Shown piece by piece: positions 1-6,179 of a stretch of 6,457 bases of DNA. Positions within the stretch are counted from its first letter, which is position 1. Every line of letters starts with the position of its first letter. The notes beneath the pieces were generated by a model. It was not told the DNA's origin. It worked only from the letters and a program-made list of their open reading frames with translations, and did no database searches. This DNA is from Thermoplasmata archaeon (GTDB lineage Archaea; Thermoplasmatota; Thermoplasmata; Lutacidiplasmatales; UBA184), in NCBI GenBank assembly GCA_021798415.1, contig JAJZGO010000084.1, forward strand, positions 1-6,457, written 5' to 3'. The translations under genes and the position numbers were made by a program.

Positions 1-2
1 CG

Positions 3-542
3 GAGGCGCGACGCAAGTACGGCGTGCCGATCGAGCTCGTCTTCCCCGAGGCCGGTGAGGTCGAGCGGATGGTGAACGAGAAGGGGCCGAACCTCTTCTA
101 CGACTCCGTCGAGGGCCGCAAGCTCTGCTGCTCGGTGCGAAAGGTCCGCCCCCTCGACCGGGTGCTGAAGGGCGCCGAGGCGTGGATCGTCGGCCTGCGT
201 CGCGACCAGTCGGCCGAGCGTTCGACCACGCCGAAGTTCGCCGCCGACCCCTCCCACCCGGGAATGTACAAGGTGAGCCCGCTCAGCGACTGGAGCTGGG
301 ACGATGTCCAGAGTTACGTGCGCGAGCACCGGGTGCCCGTGAGCGCGCTCCACTCCCGGGGGTTCGTGAGCATCGGGTGCGCTCCCTGCACTCGGGCCGT
401 CCCCGCCGATGCCGACCCCCGCAGCGGTCGCTGGTGGTGGGAGGACGGGACGAAGGAGTGCGGCCTCCACTCCGCTTCCCCGACGATCGGGGCCCGTCTG
501 AAGGGCTACTTCGACATGCCCCGGCTCGACACGATCGCGTGA
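3..542 (+). CDS. cysH: Phosphoadenylyl/adenylyl-sulfate reductase, [4Fe-4S] type, 3' part (5' end outside window)
   Basis: This cytoplasmic enzyme of assimilatory sulfate reduction reduces APS or PAPS to sulfite using thioredoxin-like electron donors. The frame is open to the window edge (first full codon at 3), so 179 residues are visible. Roughly 55-65 N-terminal residues, including the PP-loop of the adenylyl-binding fold, must lie upstream; the GTG at 24 is internal, not the start. Visible family motifs, in order, are ELVFPEA; NLFYDSVEGRKLCC, with a Cys-Cys pair at 126-131; the GLRRDQS substrate loop; GCAPCT, with Cys codons at 378-380 and 387-389; and the C-terminal catalytic ECGLH, Cys codon at 459-461. 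The CC plus CxxC set is the [4Fe-4S] signature of APS-type reductases, so APS is the likelier substrate, although some [4Fe-4S] members accept PAPS. It converges on the SIS-domain gene; the rest of its operon, if any, lies to the left. Confidence 0.93.
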   Translation, partial: EARRKYGVPIELVFPEAGEVERMVNEKGPNLFYDSVEGRKLCCSVRKVRPLDRVLKGAEAWIVGLRRDQSAERSTTPKFAADPSHPGMYKVSPLSDWSWDDVQSYVREHRVPVSALHSRGFVSIGCAPCTRAVPADADPRSGRWWWEDGTKECGLHSASPTIGARLKGYFDMPRLDTIA

Positions 543-633
543 GCGGCGGACCGTCCGCAGCGGCCCCGCTCGCCCGGGCTCTAGCCGCTCGGGGACCGAG
601 GACGGCCGCCGGGCCATCGGTGTTCGAGCGGCG
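543..633. other. Convergent intergenic gap with GC-rich inverted repeats
   Basis: This 91-bp gap separates the 3' ends of cysH and the SIS gene. Just after the cysH stop lies a perfect 6-bp inverted repeat, GCGGAC/GTCCGC at 546-551 and 553-558, which could fold as a 5-bp stem with a triloop. A second pair, AGCGGC/GCCGCT at 559-564 and 584-589, encloses 19 bases. Either could form an RNA hairpin on both strands and help end transcription from the two sides. No T-rich tract follows either one, so a terminator role is a guess; in DNA this GC-rich, such repeats also arise by chance. Confidence 0.25.
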
Positions 634-1728
634 TCAGATGCCGTAGGTACGGCGCGCCCCGAGGATCCGCGGATCGTCGAACCCCATCACGTCGGGGTTC
701 CGGCCCTCGCCGACCGCGAGCCAGTAGGTCAGGAACTGGAACGGGACGATGTCCACGAGGGGGGTCAGCGGGCCGGGAGCGGCCGGCAGCTCGAACTCCT
801 CGGGGCCCGGACCCGGCGGGCCGCGGTGGAACCAGGCGGTCGTCGCCCCCGCCCGTGCCGCGGCCCGCACGGCCGTCTCGGCGCGGCGCTGCTCGAGGGG
901 AGACGTCGAGACCGCGAGCACGGCCGTTCCGGGGCCGACGGACGGGAGGACCCCGTGAAGGAACTCCTCCACGCCGGTCCACGCAACGAACCTCGCCGCG
1001 CCCTCCCGGAGCTTGAGGGCGGCCTCCCGAGCGGTGGCCTCAGCGTATCCGGAACCGAGGCAGAGGAACTTCGGACACTTTCGCACCGCCTCGGCTAGCC
1101 GCTTCCAGTCGGCTTCGCGGTCGACAACGCTCGCCACGACCGCGTCGATCGACGAAAGATCGTCCACGGGCCGGCCCGCCCACACGCGCTCGAGCGAGAC
1201 GGCGGCCGCCACGGCGGTCGTGTAGCTCACCGTGTGGACCCAGGCCTCTTCCGTCGCCTCCTGGGTGAGGACGACATGGTCGGCCAGCTCGGCCGACCGA
1301 CTGCGAGCGGTCCCCGTGATCAGCGTATGCGGCACGCCGCCGGCGCGCAGGGCCTCCTGGGCCCGGAGAGTGAGCGCCGTCTCTCCCGACGACGAGAAGA
1401 CGACCGCCGCTCCCGCCCCCGTGATCCGGTCGGGTTCGAGGAGAAGCTCGAAGGCGTCGACCGCACGGCACGGGATTCCCGGGCCGAACGCCGCTTCCGC
1501 CGCCCTCGAGCTCGCGACGGCCGCGTGGAACGACGTGCCCATCCCGACGAACAGGAGAGGACGCCCGGTGGGCGGCGCTGGGATCGAACGCGCTTGCCGC
1601 GCGCACTCACGAACCGTCGCGGCGATCGCGCGAGGCTGCGAGCGGATCATGCCGTGAAGGAAGTACGGATGTGCGGTCCGCCCGTAGGGAGGCTTCGGGT
1701 CTTCGGGGCCCGGAAGTTCGATCTCCAC
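634..1728 (-). CDS. SIS-domain sugar-phosphate isomerase/deaminase, GlmS isomerase-half homologue
   Basis: This is a cytoplasmic double-SIS protein of 364 aa from the GTG at 1728. It covers only the isomerase half of glucosamine-6-phosphate synthase, with no glutaminase domain. Motifs: GMGTS (62-66), matching the GlmS CGTS loop; SSSGET (112-117), the phosphate loop; LGSGYAEA (224-231); and EAALKLRE (235-242). Glu235, Lys239, Glu242 and His258 fall at the spacing of E. coli GlmS Glu481, Lys485, Glu488 and His504. The C terminus (DDPRILGARRTYGI) aligns with GlmS DQPRNLAKSVTVE, but Ala358 sits where GlmS has Lys603. Length and the absent glutaminase fit archaeal GlcN6P deaminases (NagB-II/GlmD) or a free-ammonia isomerase; the reaction cannot be settled here. 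The start is uncertain: ATG at 1650 gives 338 aa, but upstream residues PPYGRTAHPYFLHG resemble the helix before the first SIS domain, so GTG is preferred. No clear Shine-Dalgarno precedes either. Confidence 0.85.
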   Translation of the reverse strand: MEIELPGPEDPKPPYGRTAHPYFLHGMIRSQPRAIAATVRECARQARSIPAPPTGRPLLFVGMGTSFHAAVASSRAAEAAFGPGIPCRAVDAFELLLEPDRITGAGAAVVFSSSGETALTLRAQEALRAGGVPHTLITGTARSRSAELADHVVLTQEATEEAWVHTVSYTTAVAAAVSLERVWAGRPVDDLSSIDAVVASVVDREADWKRLAEAVRKCPKFLCLGSGYAEATAREAALKLREGAARFVAWTGVEEFLHGVLPSVGPGTAVLAVSTSPLEQRRAETAVRAAARAGATTAWFHRGPPGPGPEEFELPAAPGPLTPLVDIVPFQFLTYWLAVGEGRNPDVMGFDDPRILGARRTYGI

Positions 1729-2037
1729 TTCCCGGCAGAAAGGTTCCGGGTCAAAGCTCCTTTGCCCGCACCCCGGACGAGGCACGGACCCGAAGCGTTC
1801 TTTCAGGGCTCTCCCGGCCGAACGTCGTCGTCCCCCGAGGCCCCGGAGACGCGGGCGACCGTTCGGGCTCGGCCGTCCCGTTCGCCCGAAGGTGTTTCCC
1901 GACCGACCACCCCGAAACCCCTCGGGCTCGGAAGGCGTCGCGGGGCCGGGTCCCTCCCGCATCGCGAACGGCGGCCGCTGCCGGGTCGGTCGTACCCCCG
2001 GCTCGGAGCTCCCGAAGGCGGAACTCGGTCCAGGCCG

Positions 2038-2057
2038 GGCGTAAGCAAGCAAACGCC
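2038..2057 (-). terminator. T-rich stretch within a small inverted repeat, possible archaeal terminator
   Basis: Read on the minus strand, GGCGT and ACGCC enclose the ten bases TTGCTTGCTT. The stretch GTTTGCTTGCTTAC is the most T-rich part of the 407-bp gap and sits about 80 bases beyond the stop codon of the surface-protein gene. Archaeal RNA polymerase commonly releases at T-rich tracts on the non-template strand, so this is a plausible end point for that transcript. The T runs are only two or three bases long, so the call is weak. Confidence 0.3.
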
Positions 2058-2102
2058 GCAGACGGCCCGCGGGCGTCCCCCGGGCGACGGAACGGGGGCT
2101 AC

Positions 2103-2135
2103 GCCCAGGGTCGGTGCGACCGACCCAGCGTGGGC
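2103..2135 (-). terminator. Strong hairpin directly after the surface-protein stop codon
   Basis: Inner arms GGGTCGGT (2108-2115) and ACCGACCC (2119-2126) form a perfect 8-bp stem around a 3-base loop. Outer arms GCCCA (2103-2107) and TGGGC (2131-2135) extend it by five pairs, with a 4-base bulge at 2127-2130. The structure begins on the base after the TAG stop (2136-2138) of the 1347-aa gene. It could stop transcription, protect the 3' end of a long mRNA, or separate expression of this gene from the SIS gene. No U-run follows directly, so it is not a bacterial-type intrinsic terminator. Confidence 0.5.
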
Positions 2136-5100
2136 CTACGGGCCGGTGGGGCGCGCGACGAGGACGGACGCCCAACCGACGTTCGAGTGCGTGACGGCGG
2201 GCCCGGCCGACGCGAGGAAGGGGACCCCGAGCGGGTCGGAGCCGGCCGCGAGAGGCGTCGCGACGCCCGATACTCCCGGAACCCCGAAGGCGTACTCCGT
2301 ACCGCTCGAGCAGCCGACGTACGCGATGCCCCGCGCGAGCGAGGGCGGCGCGAAGAACTTGCTACCGCACTTGAAGTGGTAGAGCTTCGCGCCGGTGTGG
2401 GCGTTCAGCACGAAGAACGTCTGTCCCCCGTCCACGAGGACGAGGCCGTTCGAGTAGACCGGCGCGGCGAGGTCCGGACCCCAAAGGCCGACTTCCCACG
2501 CCTCGTGGCCGGTGGTGGCGTTGAACGCCCAGACGGTCCCTCCGACCTGGCTCCCGGAGAGCATCGCCCGCTGCGTGCCGACGAACAGCAGTCCGTTGCC
2601 GTACGCCGCCCCGCCGATGATCGGCCCCTCGCCGACCGCGATCGGCTGCTCCCAGACCGGGCCGGCGGCCAAGTCGCTCGCGTTCCAGACGTAGAGGATC
2701 CCGTTCTTGTCCGGGTCGGCGACGTACTCGGATCCGCGGTCCGATGCGAAGAGCGAAGGGGTCGCGCCGAAGTCGCCGTCGCTGCTCGCCTGGCTCGTCG
2801 GGACCTTCCACTGGCCTTCGAGCGCGAGCGTGGTCGAGTTGAGCGCGAGGATCGACTCCGCGTACTCGGCACCGGATGCGTTCTTCGAGTTGCCGGTCGC
2901 GACGAACACCGTTCCCGTCGCAGCCCAGTACGTCGGCGTCGCCCAGATGCTCGCCCCGAGGGCGCCGTTCAGCGTCGTGTTGAACCGGCGGGCCACCGAG
3001 TGCGTCGAGAGGTCGATCATGTCGAGCGCGGCGGGGACGAGCGGCCGGTCGCAGCCGCTCGCGACCCCCTGGTAGGCGTAGTTCCCGACCACGAGCGAGC
3101 TTGCCCACAGGAAGAAGCCGGCGGACGGTAGTCCGAGCGCGAGCTGCCAGTCGACCCTTCCCGTGGTCGCGTTGACCGCGTAGAAGCGCGCATCGCCGCC
3201 GCCCACGTAGAGCGTTCCTCGGGAGTAGGTCGGCGTCGCCGCGACCCCAGTCGAGGTCCCGCAGACCACGCTGGTGCCGAGGAAGGCGCTCTTCCAGATC
3301 GTGCGGCCGGTCGTCGCGTTGAAGGCGTAGAGATAGCCCCCCCAGGTGCCGACGTAGGCGACGTCCCCGACCACGATCGTGGAGCCCGAGATCACCGCCC
3401 CTGTAGCGGCCGACCAGAGCACGCGGATCGAGTTCGCGTTGGTGACCGTGAGCGCGGTCTCGTTCGGGTTCGACGAGGTGCGCCCGGCGTTCGCGAGGTA
3501 CGTCGGCCAGTCGTTCGGGCCGATGCCGGACGGAGGCGGCGCTACCGCGGGGGCCGGCGAAAGGGTCAGGTTTCCCGGCAAGGAGACCGCCGCTCCCGCG
3601 ACGACGGCCGGGGCGGACGTGGGCACGAAACCTGAGGCGGCGGCCGTCACCTCGTAGGTGCCGTTCGGGACGAGGAACGAGAACGTCCCCGACGCCGACG
3701 TCTGGGTCGACCGGGCGTCCGTGGTGAGATTGGCCCATACCGTGGCGCCGGCGACCGGCCCGTCGGGCGAGGTCGAATTCACGATGCCCGAAAGGCGGAA
3801 CCGGTCCGGGGGAAGGAGGAAGCTCACGTTGGGGAGGCTCGAGCCCGAGACGACGATCGGCACCTCGAGGGACGCGTACCCCGTCGCACCCGCAGAGAGT
3901 GTGTAGCTGCCGTTGGGGAGGAGGAGCGAGTAGGCCCCACCGGACCCGGTCACGGCCGAGCGAGAGGCGGTCGTGGAATTCGCCCAGACCGTGGCCCCCG
4001 GGAGCGGAGCCGAGGGCGAGGAGGAGTTGACGTAGCCCGAGACCGCGAACGCGTCGGGCCGCAGGGTAAGGTCGATGCCCGCGACCGCCGAGCCGGCGAC
4101 GCCGACGCTCGTGTTCGCGCAGGCGTCCCCGTTCGCGCAAGCGGTCACGTCGTAGCTCCCGTTCGCCAACATGAAGGAGTAGCTCCCCGACGCGGCCGTG
4201 GTCGCCCGAGCCGCTCCGGCGGTGTCGTTGGCCCAGACGGTGGCGCCGGCGATCGGCGAGCCCGTGCCCGATTCGTTGACGACCCCGTCGAGCGCGAACG
4301 CGGTCGGGGGAAGGACGAAGTCAACGCCCCCAACTCCCGCGCCGGCGACCGTTACGTTCTCCGTCCGGTCGGCGTACCCCGTCTCGGTGGCGGTGAGGGC
4401 GTACGACCCGTTCGCGAGGTCGAGCGAGAAGGTCCCGTTCGGCGCCGTGACGACGGTCCCCGAAGGACCGACTCCCGTCGCCGTCACCGAGGCCCCCGCG
4501 AGCGCTCCTCCGCTCGAGTTGCTCACCCTCCCCGACACGGTGTAGGCCGACGGCGGTCGGGGAGACTTCGAGGACGCGAAGAGGGACGTGATCGGGGGAT
4601 ACTCGGGCGTTCCGTCGTTCCCTCCCGTGGACCGCAGGCCGAGGAGCCACTCGACCGTGCTGAGGATGCCCGAGTCCGAGGAGTCGTTCGCGGCCGTGGC
4701 CGCCCGGAAGCCGGGCGCGACCGCGGAGACGTAGACGTGGCCGCCGTCCGTTCCGTTGTATCCGAGGTTCGTCGACCCTTCGTCGTAGAGAACGAAGAAG
4801 ACCGTGTGCCGGACGGTGTCGGCGACGACCGGGTTCGTGGAGTTGAGGAGGGGACCGAGGAATCCTCGAAGCCAAGCGTCGGAGTACGCGACGCTCGTCT
4901 TGGACCCGTCGTCGAGGAGGTTCGGAACGTACAGGGAGTAGTTCGGGAGAGTTCCCGAACCGACCGCCTGGCTCCACGCCGTCGCGGGAAGCACGTGGCC
5001 GTCGCACCGCGAGCGATTCTGCACGATGTCCGCGTAGTAGACGAACGGATTGTGGTGCGCGACGTAGGTGCCGTTGTCGGTCGTGTCGCAGGGTACGGTC

Positions 5101-6179
5101 ATGTTCTCGAAGTACCCGGCCCATGTGAGCCCCCGCTCCTCGAGGAGGTCGGGGAGGTTCACGGCGTCGTAGACGTGGAGGGCGTCGCTGCCGCATTCCC
5201 AGGGGAATCCCGACGTGAGGGCGAGGTAGTTCGGCGCGGAGGGGTGGCACGCGGCGTAGTACCGGCTGTCGTTCCCGTAGGTCGCTGCGAGGTACCGTAG
5301 GTACGGTGCGTCGAGGTAGACCGAGCCGATCTCGGCGTTTTCCAGGACGATCGTGACGACGTGGGTGAGGTTCGTCGGCGTTGATGGGTTCGCCGGTGCG
5401 GCGGGGGGGTCTCGGCTCCGAATCGCGAGCGAGGCCGCGACCCACTTCTCGCCCGAGGAGAGCTTCGCGCTCAGCTCGAGGGGACCCGACCACGGTTCGA
5501 AGCGGTCGAGCGCGGCCCCGGTCATCGACTTCGTTGAGCTGCTCGAGCGCTGGCTCGCGAGCACGTTCGTCCCGTCGAGACCGCCGACGGTCGGGGTCCC
5601 CGTGGTCGCTACCCCGAGAAGCAGGAGGTCGCCCGGCGTCGCCGTCACGACGGACGCGGAGGGAGGCGACCCCCCCGTGCCGTTCGCCCCCGGCCCGACC
5701 CCGTCCACGGGGACCGCCGAAGCGTTCGTGACGTCCACGACGGCGACCGCGCAGACGGAAGAGGTCGAGAGCGTGACCGCGACCACGTCCCCCGAAACGG
5801 CGCTCACGTTGTCGGCGGACCACACCGCGAGCCCGAGGGTCGACCCAAGCCCTACGAAGCTAACGGGGCGGTAGAGGGTCCCCGCGCTGTCGGTCACGGT
5901 GACCACCTTCGCGGCGGAGGCCACGGCCACAAAGACGACGAGGGCGTCCCCTGGCCGGCTCGTCACCACCCCGGCCGAGCCCCCGGAGGTCCGGTCGAAG
6001 GCGAACGACCAGCGGCCCGCGACCGACGGGCTGTAGCCCGGAGAGCCGCTTTCGAGACCGAGGCGCGCGCTGTTGGGGGCGGGGGCGGCGTGGATGAGGG
6101 GCGCGATGCCAAGGGGCAAGAGCAGGGCCACGAGGAGGAGGACGAGGATCTGGCGAAGGGCTCGGTCTCGACCGCTCAC
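2136..6179 (-). CDS. Large secreted multidomain phosphoesterase with regulatory-like repeats and PQQ-type beta-propeller
   Basis: This exported protein of 1347 aa is probably a glycosylated surface phosphatase or phospholipase. Domains: signal peptide or N-terminal anchor (about 7-32); an extracellular beta-sandwich-like region with PGD...VTDSAGTLY and PGDLLLLG strands (about 45-254); a phosphoesterase of the acid phosphatase/phospholipase C type (about 271-535) with VLEN (278-281), HPSAPNY (312-318), HHNPFVYY (375-382), SDAWL (433-437), YDEG (465-468) and GGH (479-481); four carboxypeptidase-regulatory-like repeats (545-873); a Pro-rich linker (875-885); and a PQQ-type propeller (886-1300). 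About 36 N-X-S/T sequons cover it. There is no C-terminal sorting signal or lipobox. GTG at 6179 is chosen because it places RDRALRQ directly before the hydrophobic stretch and follows a GAGG Shine-Dalgarno-like sequence; the frame opens to 6431 but would bury the signal peptide. Fold calls are confident for the phosphoesterase, repeats and propeller, weaker for the first domain. The substrate is unknown. Confidence 0.88.
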   Translation of the reverse strand: MSGRDRALRQILVLLLVALLLPLGIAPLIHAAPAPNSARLGLESGSPGYSPSVAGRWSFAFDRTSGGSAGVVTSRPGDALVVFVAVASAAKVVTVTDSAGTLYRPVSFVGLGSTLGLAVWSADNVSAVSGDVVAVTLSTSSVCAVAVVDVTNASAVPVDGVGPGANGTGGSPPSASVVTATPGDLLLLGVATTGTPTVGGLDGTNVLASQRSSSSTKSMTGAALDRFEPWSGPLELSAKLSSGEKWVAASLAIRSRDPPAAPANPSTPTNLTHVVTIVLENAEIGSVYLDAPYLRYLAATYGNDSRYYAACHPSAPNYLALTSGFPWECGSDALHVYDAVNLPDLLEERGLTWAGYFENMTVPCDTTDNGTYVAHHNPFVYYADIVQNRSRCDGHVLPATAWSQAVGSGTLPNYSLYVPNLLDDGSKTSVAYSDAWLRGFLGPLLNSTNPVVADTVRHTVFFVLYDEGSTNLGYNGTDGGHVYVSAVAPGFRAATAANDSSDSGILSTVEWLLGLRSTGGNDGTPEYPPITSLFASSKSPRPPSAYTVSGRVSNSSGGALAGASVTATGVGPSGTVVTAPNGTFSLDLANGSYALTATETGYADRTENVTVAGAGVGGVDFVLPPTAFALDGVVNESGTGSPIAGATVWANDTAGAARATTAASGSYSFMLANGSYDVTACANGDACANTSVGVAGSAVAGIDLTLRPDAFAVSGYVNSSSPSAPLPGATVWANSTTASRSAVTGSGGAYSLLLPNGSYTLSAGATGYASLEVPIVVSGSSLPNVSFLLPPDRFRLSGIVNSTSPDGPVAGATVWANLTTDARSTQTSASGTFSFLVPNGTYEVTAAASGFVPTSAPAVVAGAAVSLPGNLTLSPAPAVAPPPSGIGPNDWPTYLANAGRTSSNPNETALTVTNANSIRVLWSAATGAVISGSTIVVGDVAYVGTWGGYLYAFNATTGRTIWKSAFLGTSVVCGTSTGVAATPTYSRGTLYVGGGDARFYAVNATTGRVDWQLALGLPSAGFFLWASSLVVGNYAYQGVASGCDRPLVPAALDMIDLSTHSVARRFNTTLNGALGASIWATPTYWAATGTVFVATGNSKNASGAEYAESILALNSTTLALEGQWKVPTSQASSDGDFGATPSLFASDRGSEYVADPDKNGILYVWNASDLAAGPVWEQPIAVGEGPIIGGAAYGNGLLFVGTQRAMLSGSQVGGTVWAFNATTGHEAWEVGLWGPDLAAPVYSNGLVLVDGGQTFFVLNAHTGAKLYHFKCGSKFFAPPSLARGIAYVGCSSGTEYAFGVPGVSGVATPLAAGSDPLGVPFLASAGPAVTHSNVGWASVLVARPTGP
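3561..4547 (-). repeat. Four tandem 83-residue (249-bp) carboxypeptidase-regulatory-like repeats inside the surface-protein gene
   Basis: The units are residues 545-625, 626-708, 709-791 and 792-873 of the 1347-aa product. The anchor GA(S/T)V recurs at 562, 645, 728 and 811, and NG(S/T)Y at 590, 673, 756 and 839, each exactly 83 residues apart. GATVWAN is identical in units 2 to 4. At DNA level, GTGGCGCCGGCGA at 3742 and 4240 are 498 bp (two periods) apart, with a diverged copy at 3991. Each unit follows the pattern of a beta-sandwich of the PF13620-like class: a VSG-type strand, then P(V)AGATV, G(S/T)YSF, NGSYxVTA, and a final hydrophobic strand ending LPP or LSP. Unit 1 is the most diverged. 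Unit 2 alone has two cysteines (681 and 687). Such repeats usually act as rigid spacers or carbohydrate-facing modules. Confidence 0.85.
6084..6179 (-). other. Signal peptide / N-terminal membrane segment of the surface protein
   Basis: Residues 1-10 (VSGRDRALRQ) carry a net positive charge. A hydrophobic stretch (ILVLLLVALLLPLGIAPL, 11-28) follows, then IHAAPAP. A small-residue cleavage site could lie after HAA (about residue 32), which would release the protein; otherwise the segment acts as an N-terminal anchor. No twin-arginine motif and no lipobox cysteine are present, so Sec export is expected. Confidence 0.85.

Larger units (their letters stand above)
1729..2135. other. 407-bp intergenic region, no gene seen
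   Basis: This lies between the end of the giant surface-protein gene and the start of the SIS gene, both on the minus strand. The frame of the SIS gene stays open through it, but the translation is Arg/Gly/Pro/Ser-rich and unlike a folded protein, as expected when GC-rich DNA has few stop codons. No tRNA arms and none of the conserved 7S or RNase P RNA motifs I know were found by eye. Two recognisable elements lie at its right side: a long hairpin at 2103-2135 and a T-rich stretch inside an inverted repeat at 2038-2057. At its left side, a small AT-richer island with the inverted repeat CAAAG/CTTTG (1752-1756, 1760-1764) lies about 26-36 bases upstream of the SIS GTG start. That is the distance of an archaeal TATA element for a short-leader or leaderless transcript, but there is no good TATA match. 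Confidence 0.55.

Noticed and set aside
1729..2175. Extension of the SIS gene to an ATG at 2175 (513 aa)
   Set aside because: The extra 149 residues are low-complexity Arg/Gly/Pro/Ser, overlap the end of the surface gene and run through a strong hairpin; the frame is open only because stops are rare.
1234..2382. Plus-strand open frame of 382 codons
   Set aside because: It is antisense to the SIS gene and the intergenic gap, with an Arg/Pro-rich product and no family resemblance; a shadow frame.
1671..3131. Plus-strand open frame of 486 codons
   Set aside because: It lies antisense to the propeller-coding part of the surface gene, its translation is Arg/Gly/Val-rich with no recognisable motif, and long antisense frames are expected at this GC content.
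3561..4547. CRISPR or satellite array suggested by the regular 249-bp spacing
   Set aside because: The period is protein-coding, an exact multiple of three, with diverged units and conserved residues; it reflects domain duplication.
4321..5823. Minus-strand open frame of 500 codons in another frame of the surface gene
   Set aside because: The product is dominated by Arg/Gly/Pro, while the overlapping frame encodes a clear phosphoesterase with motifs.
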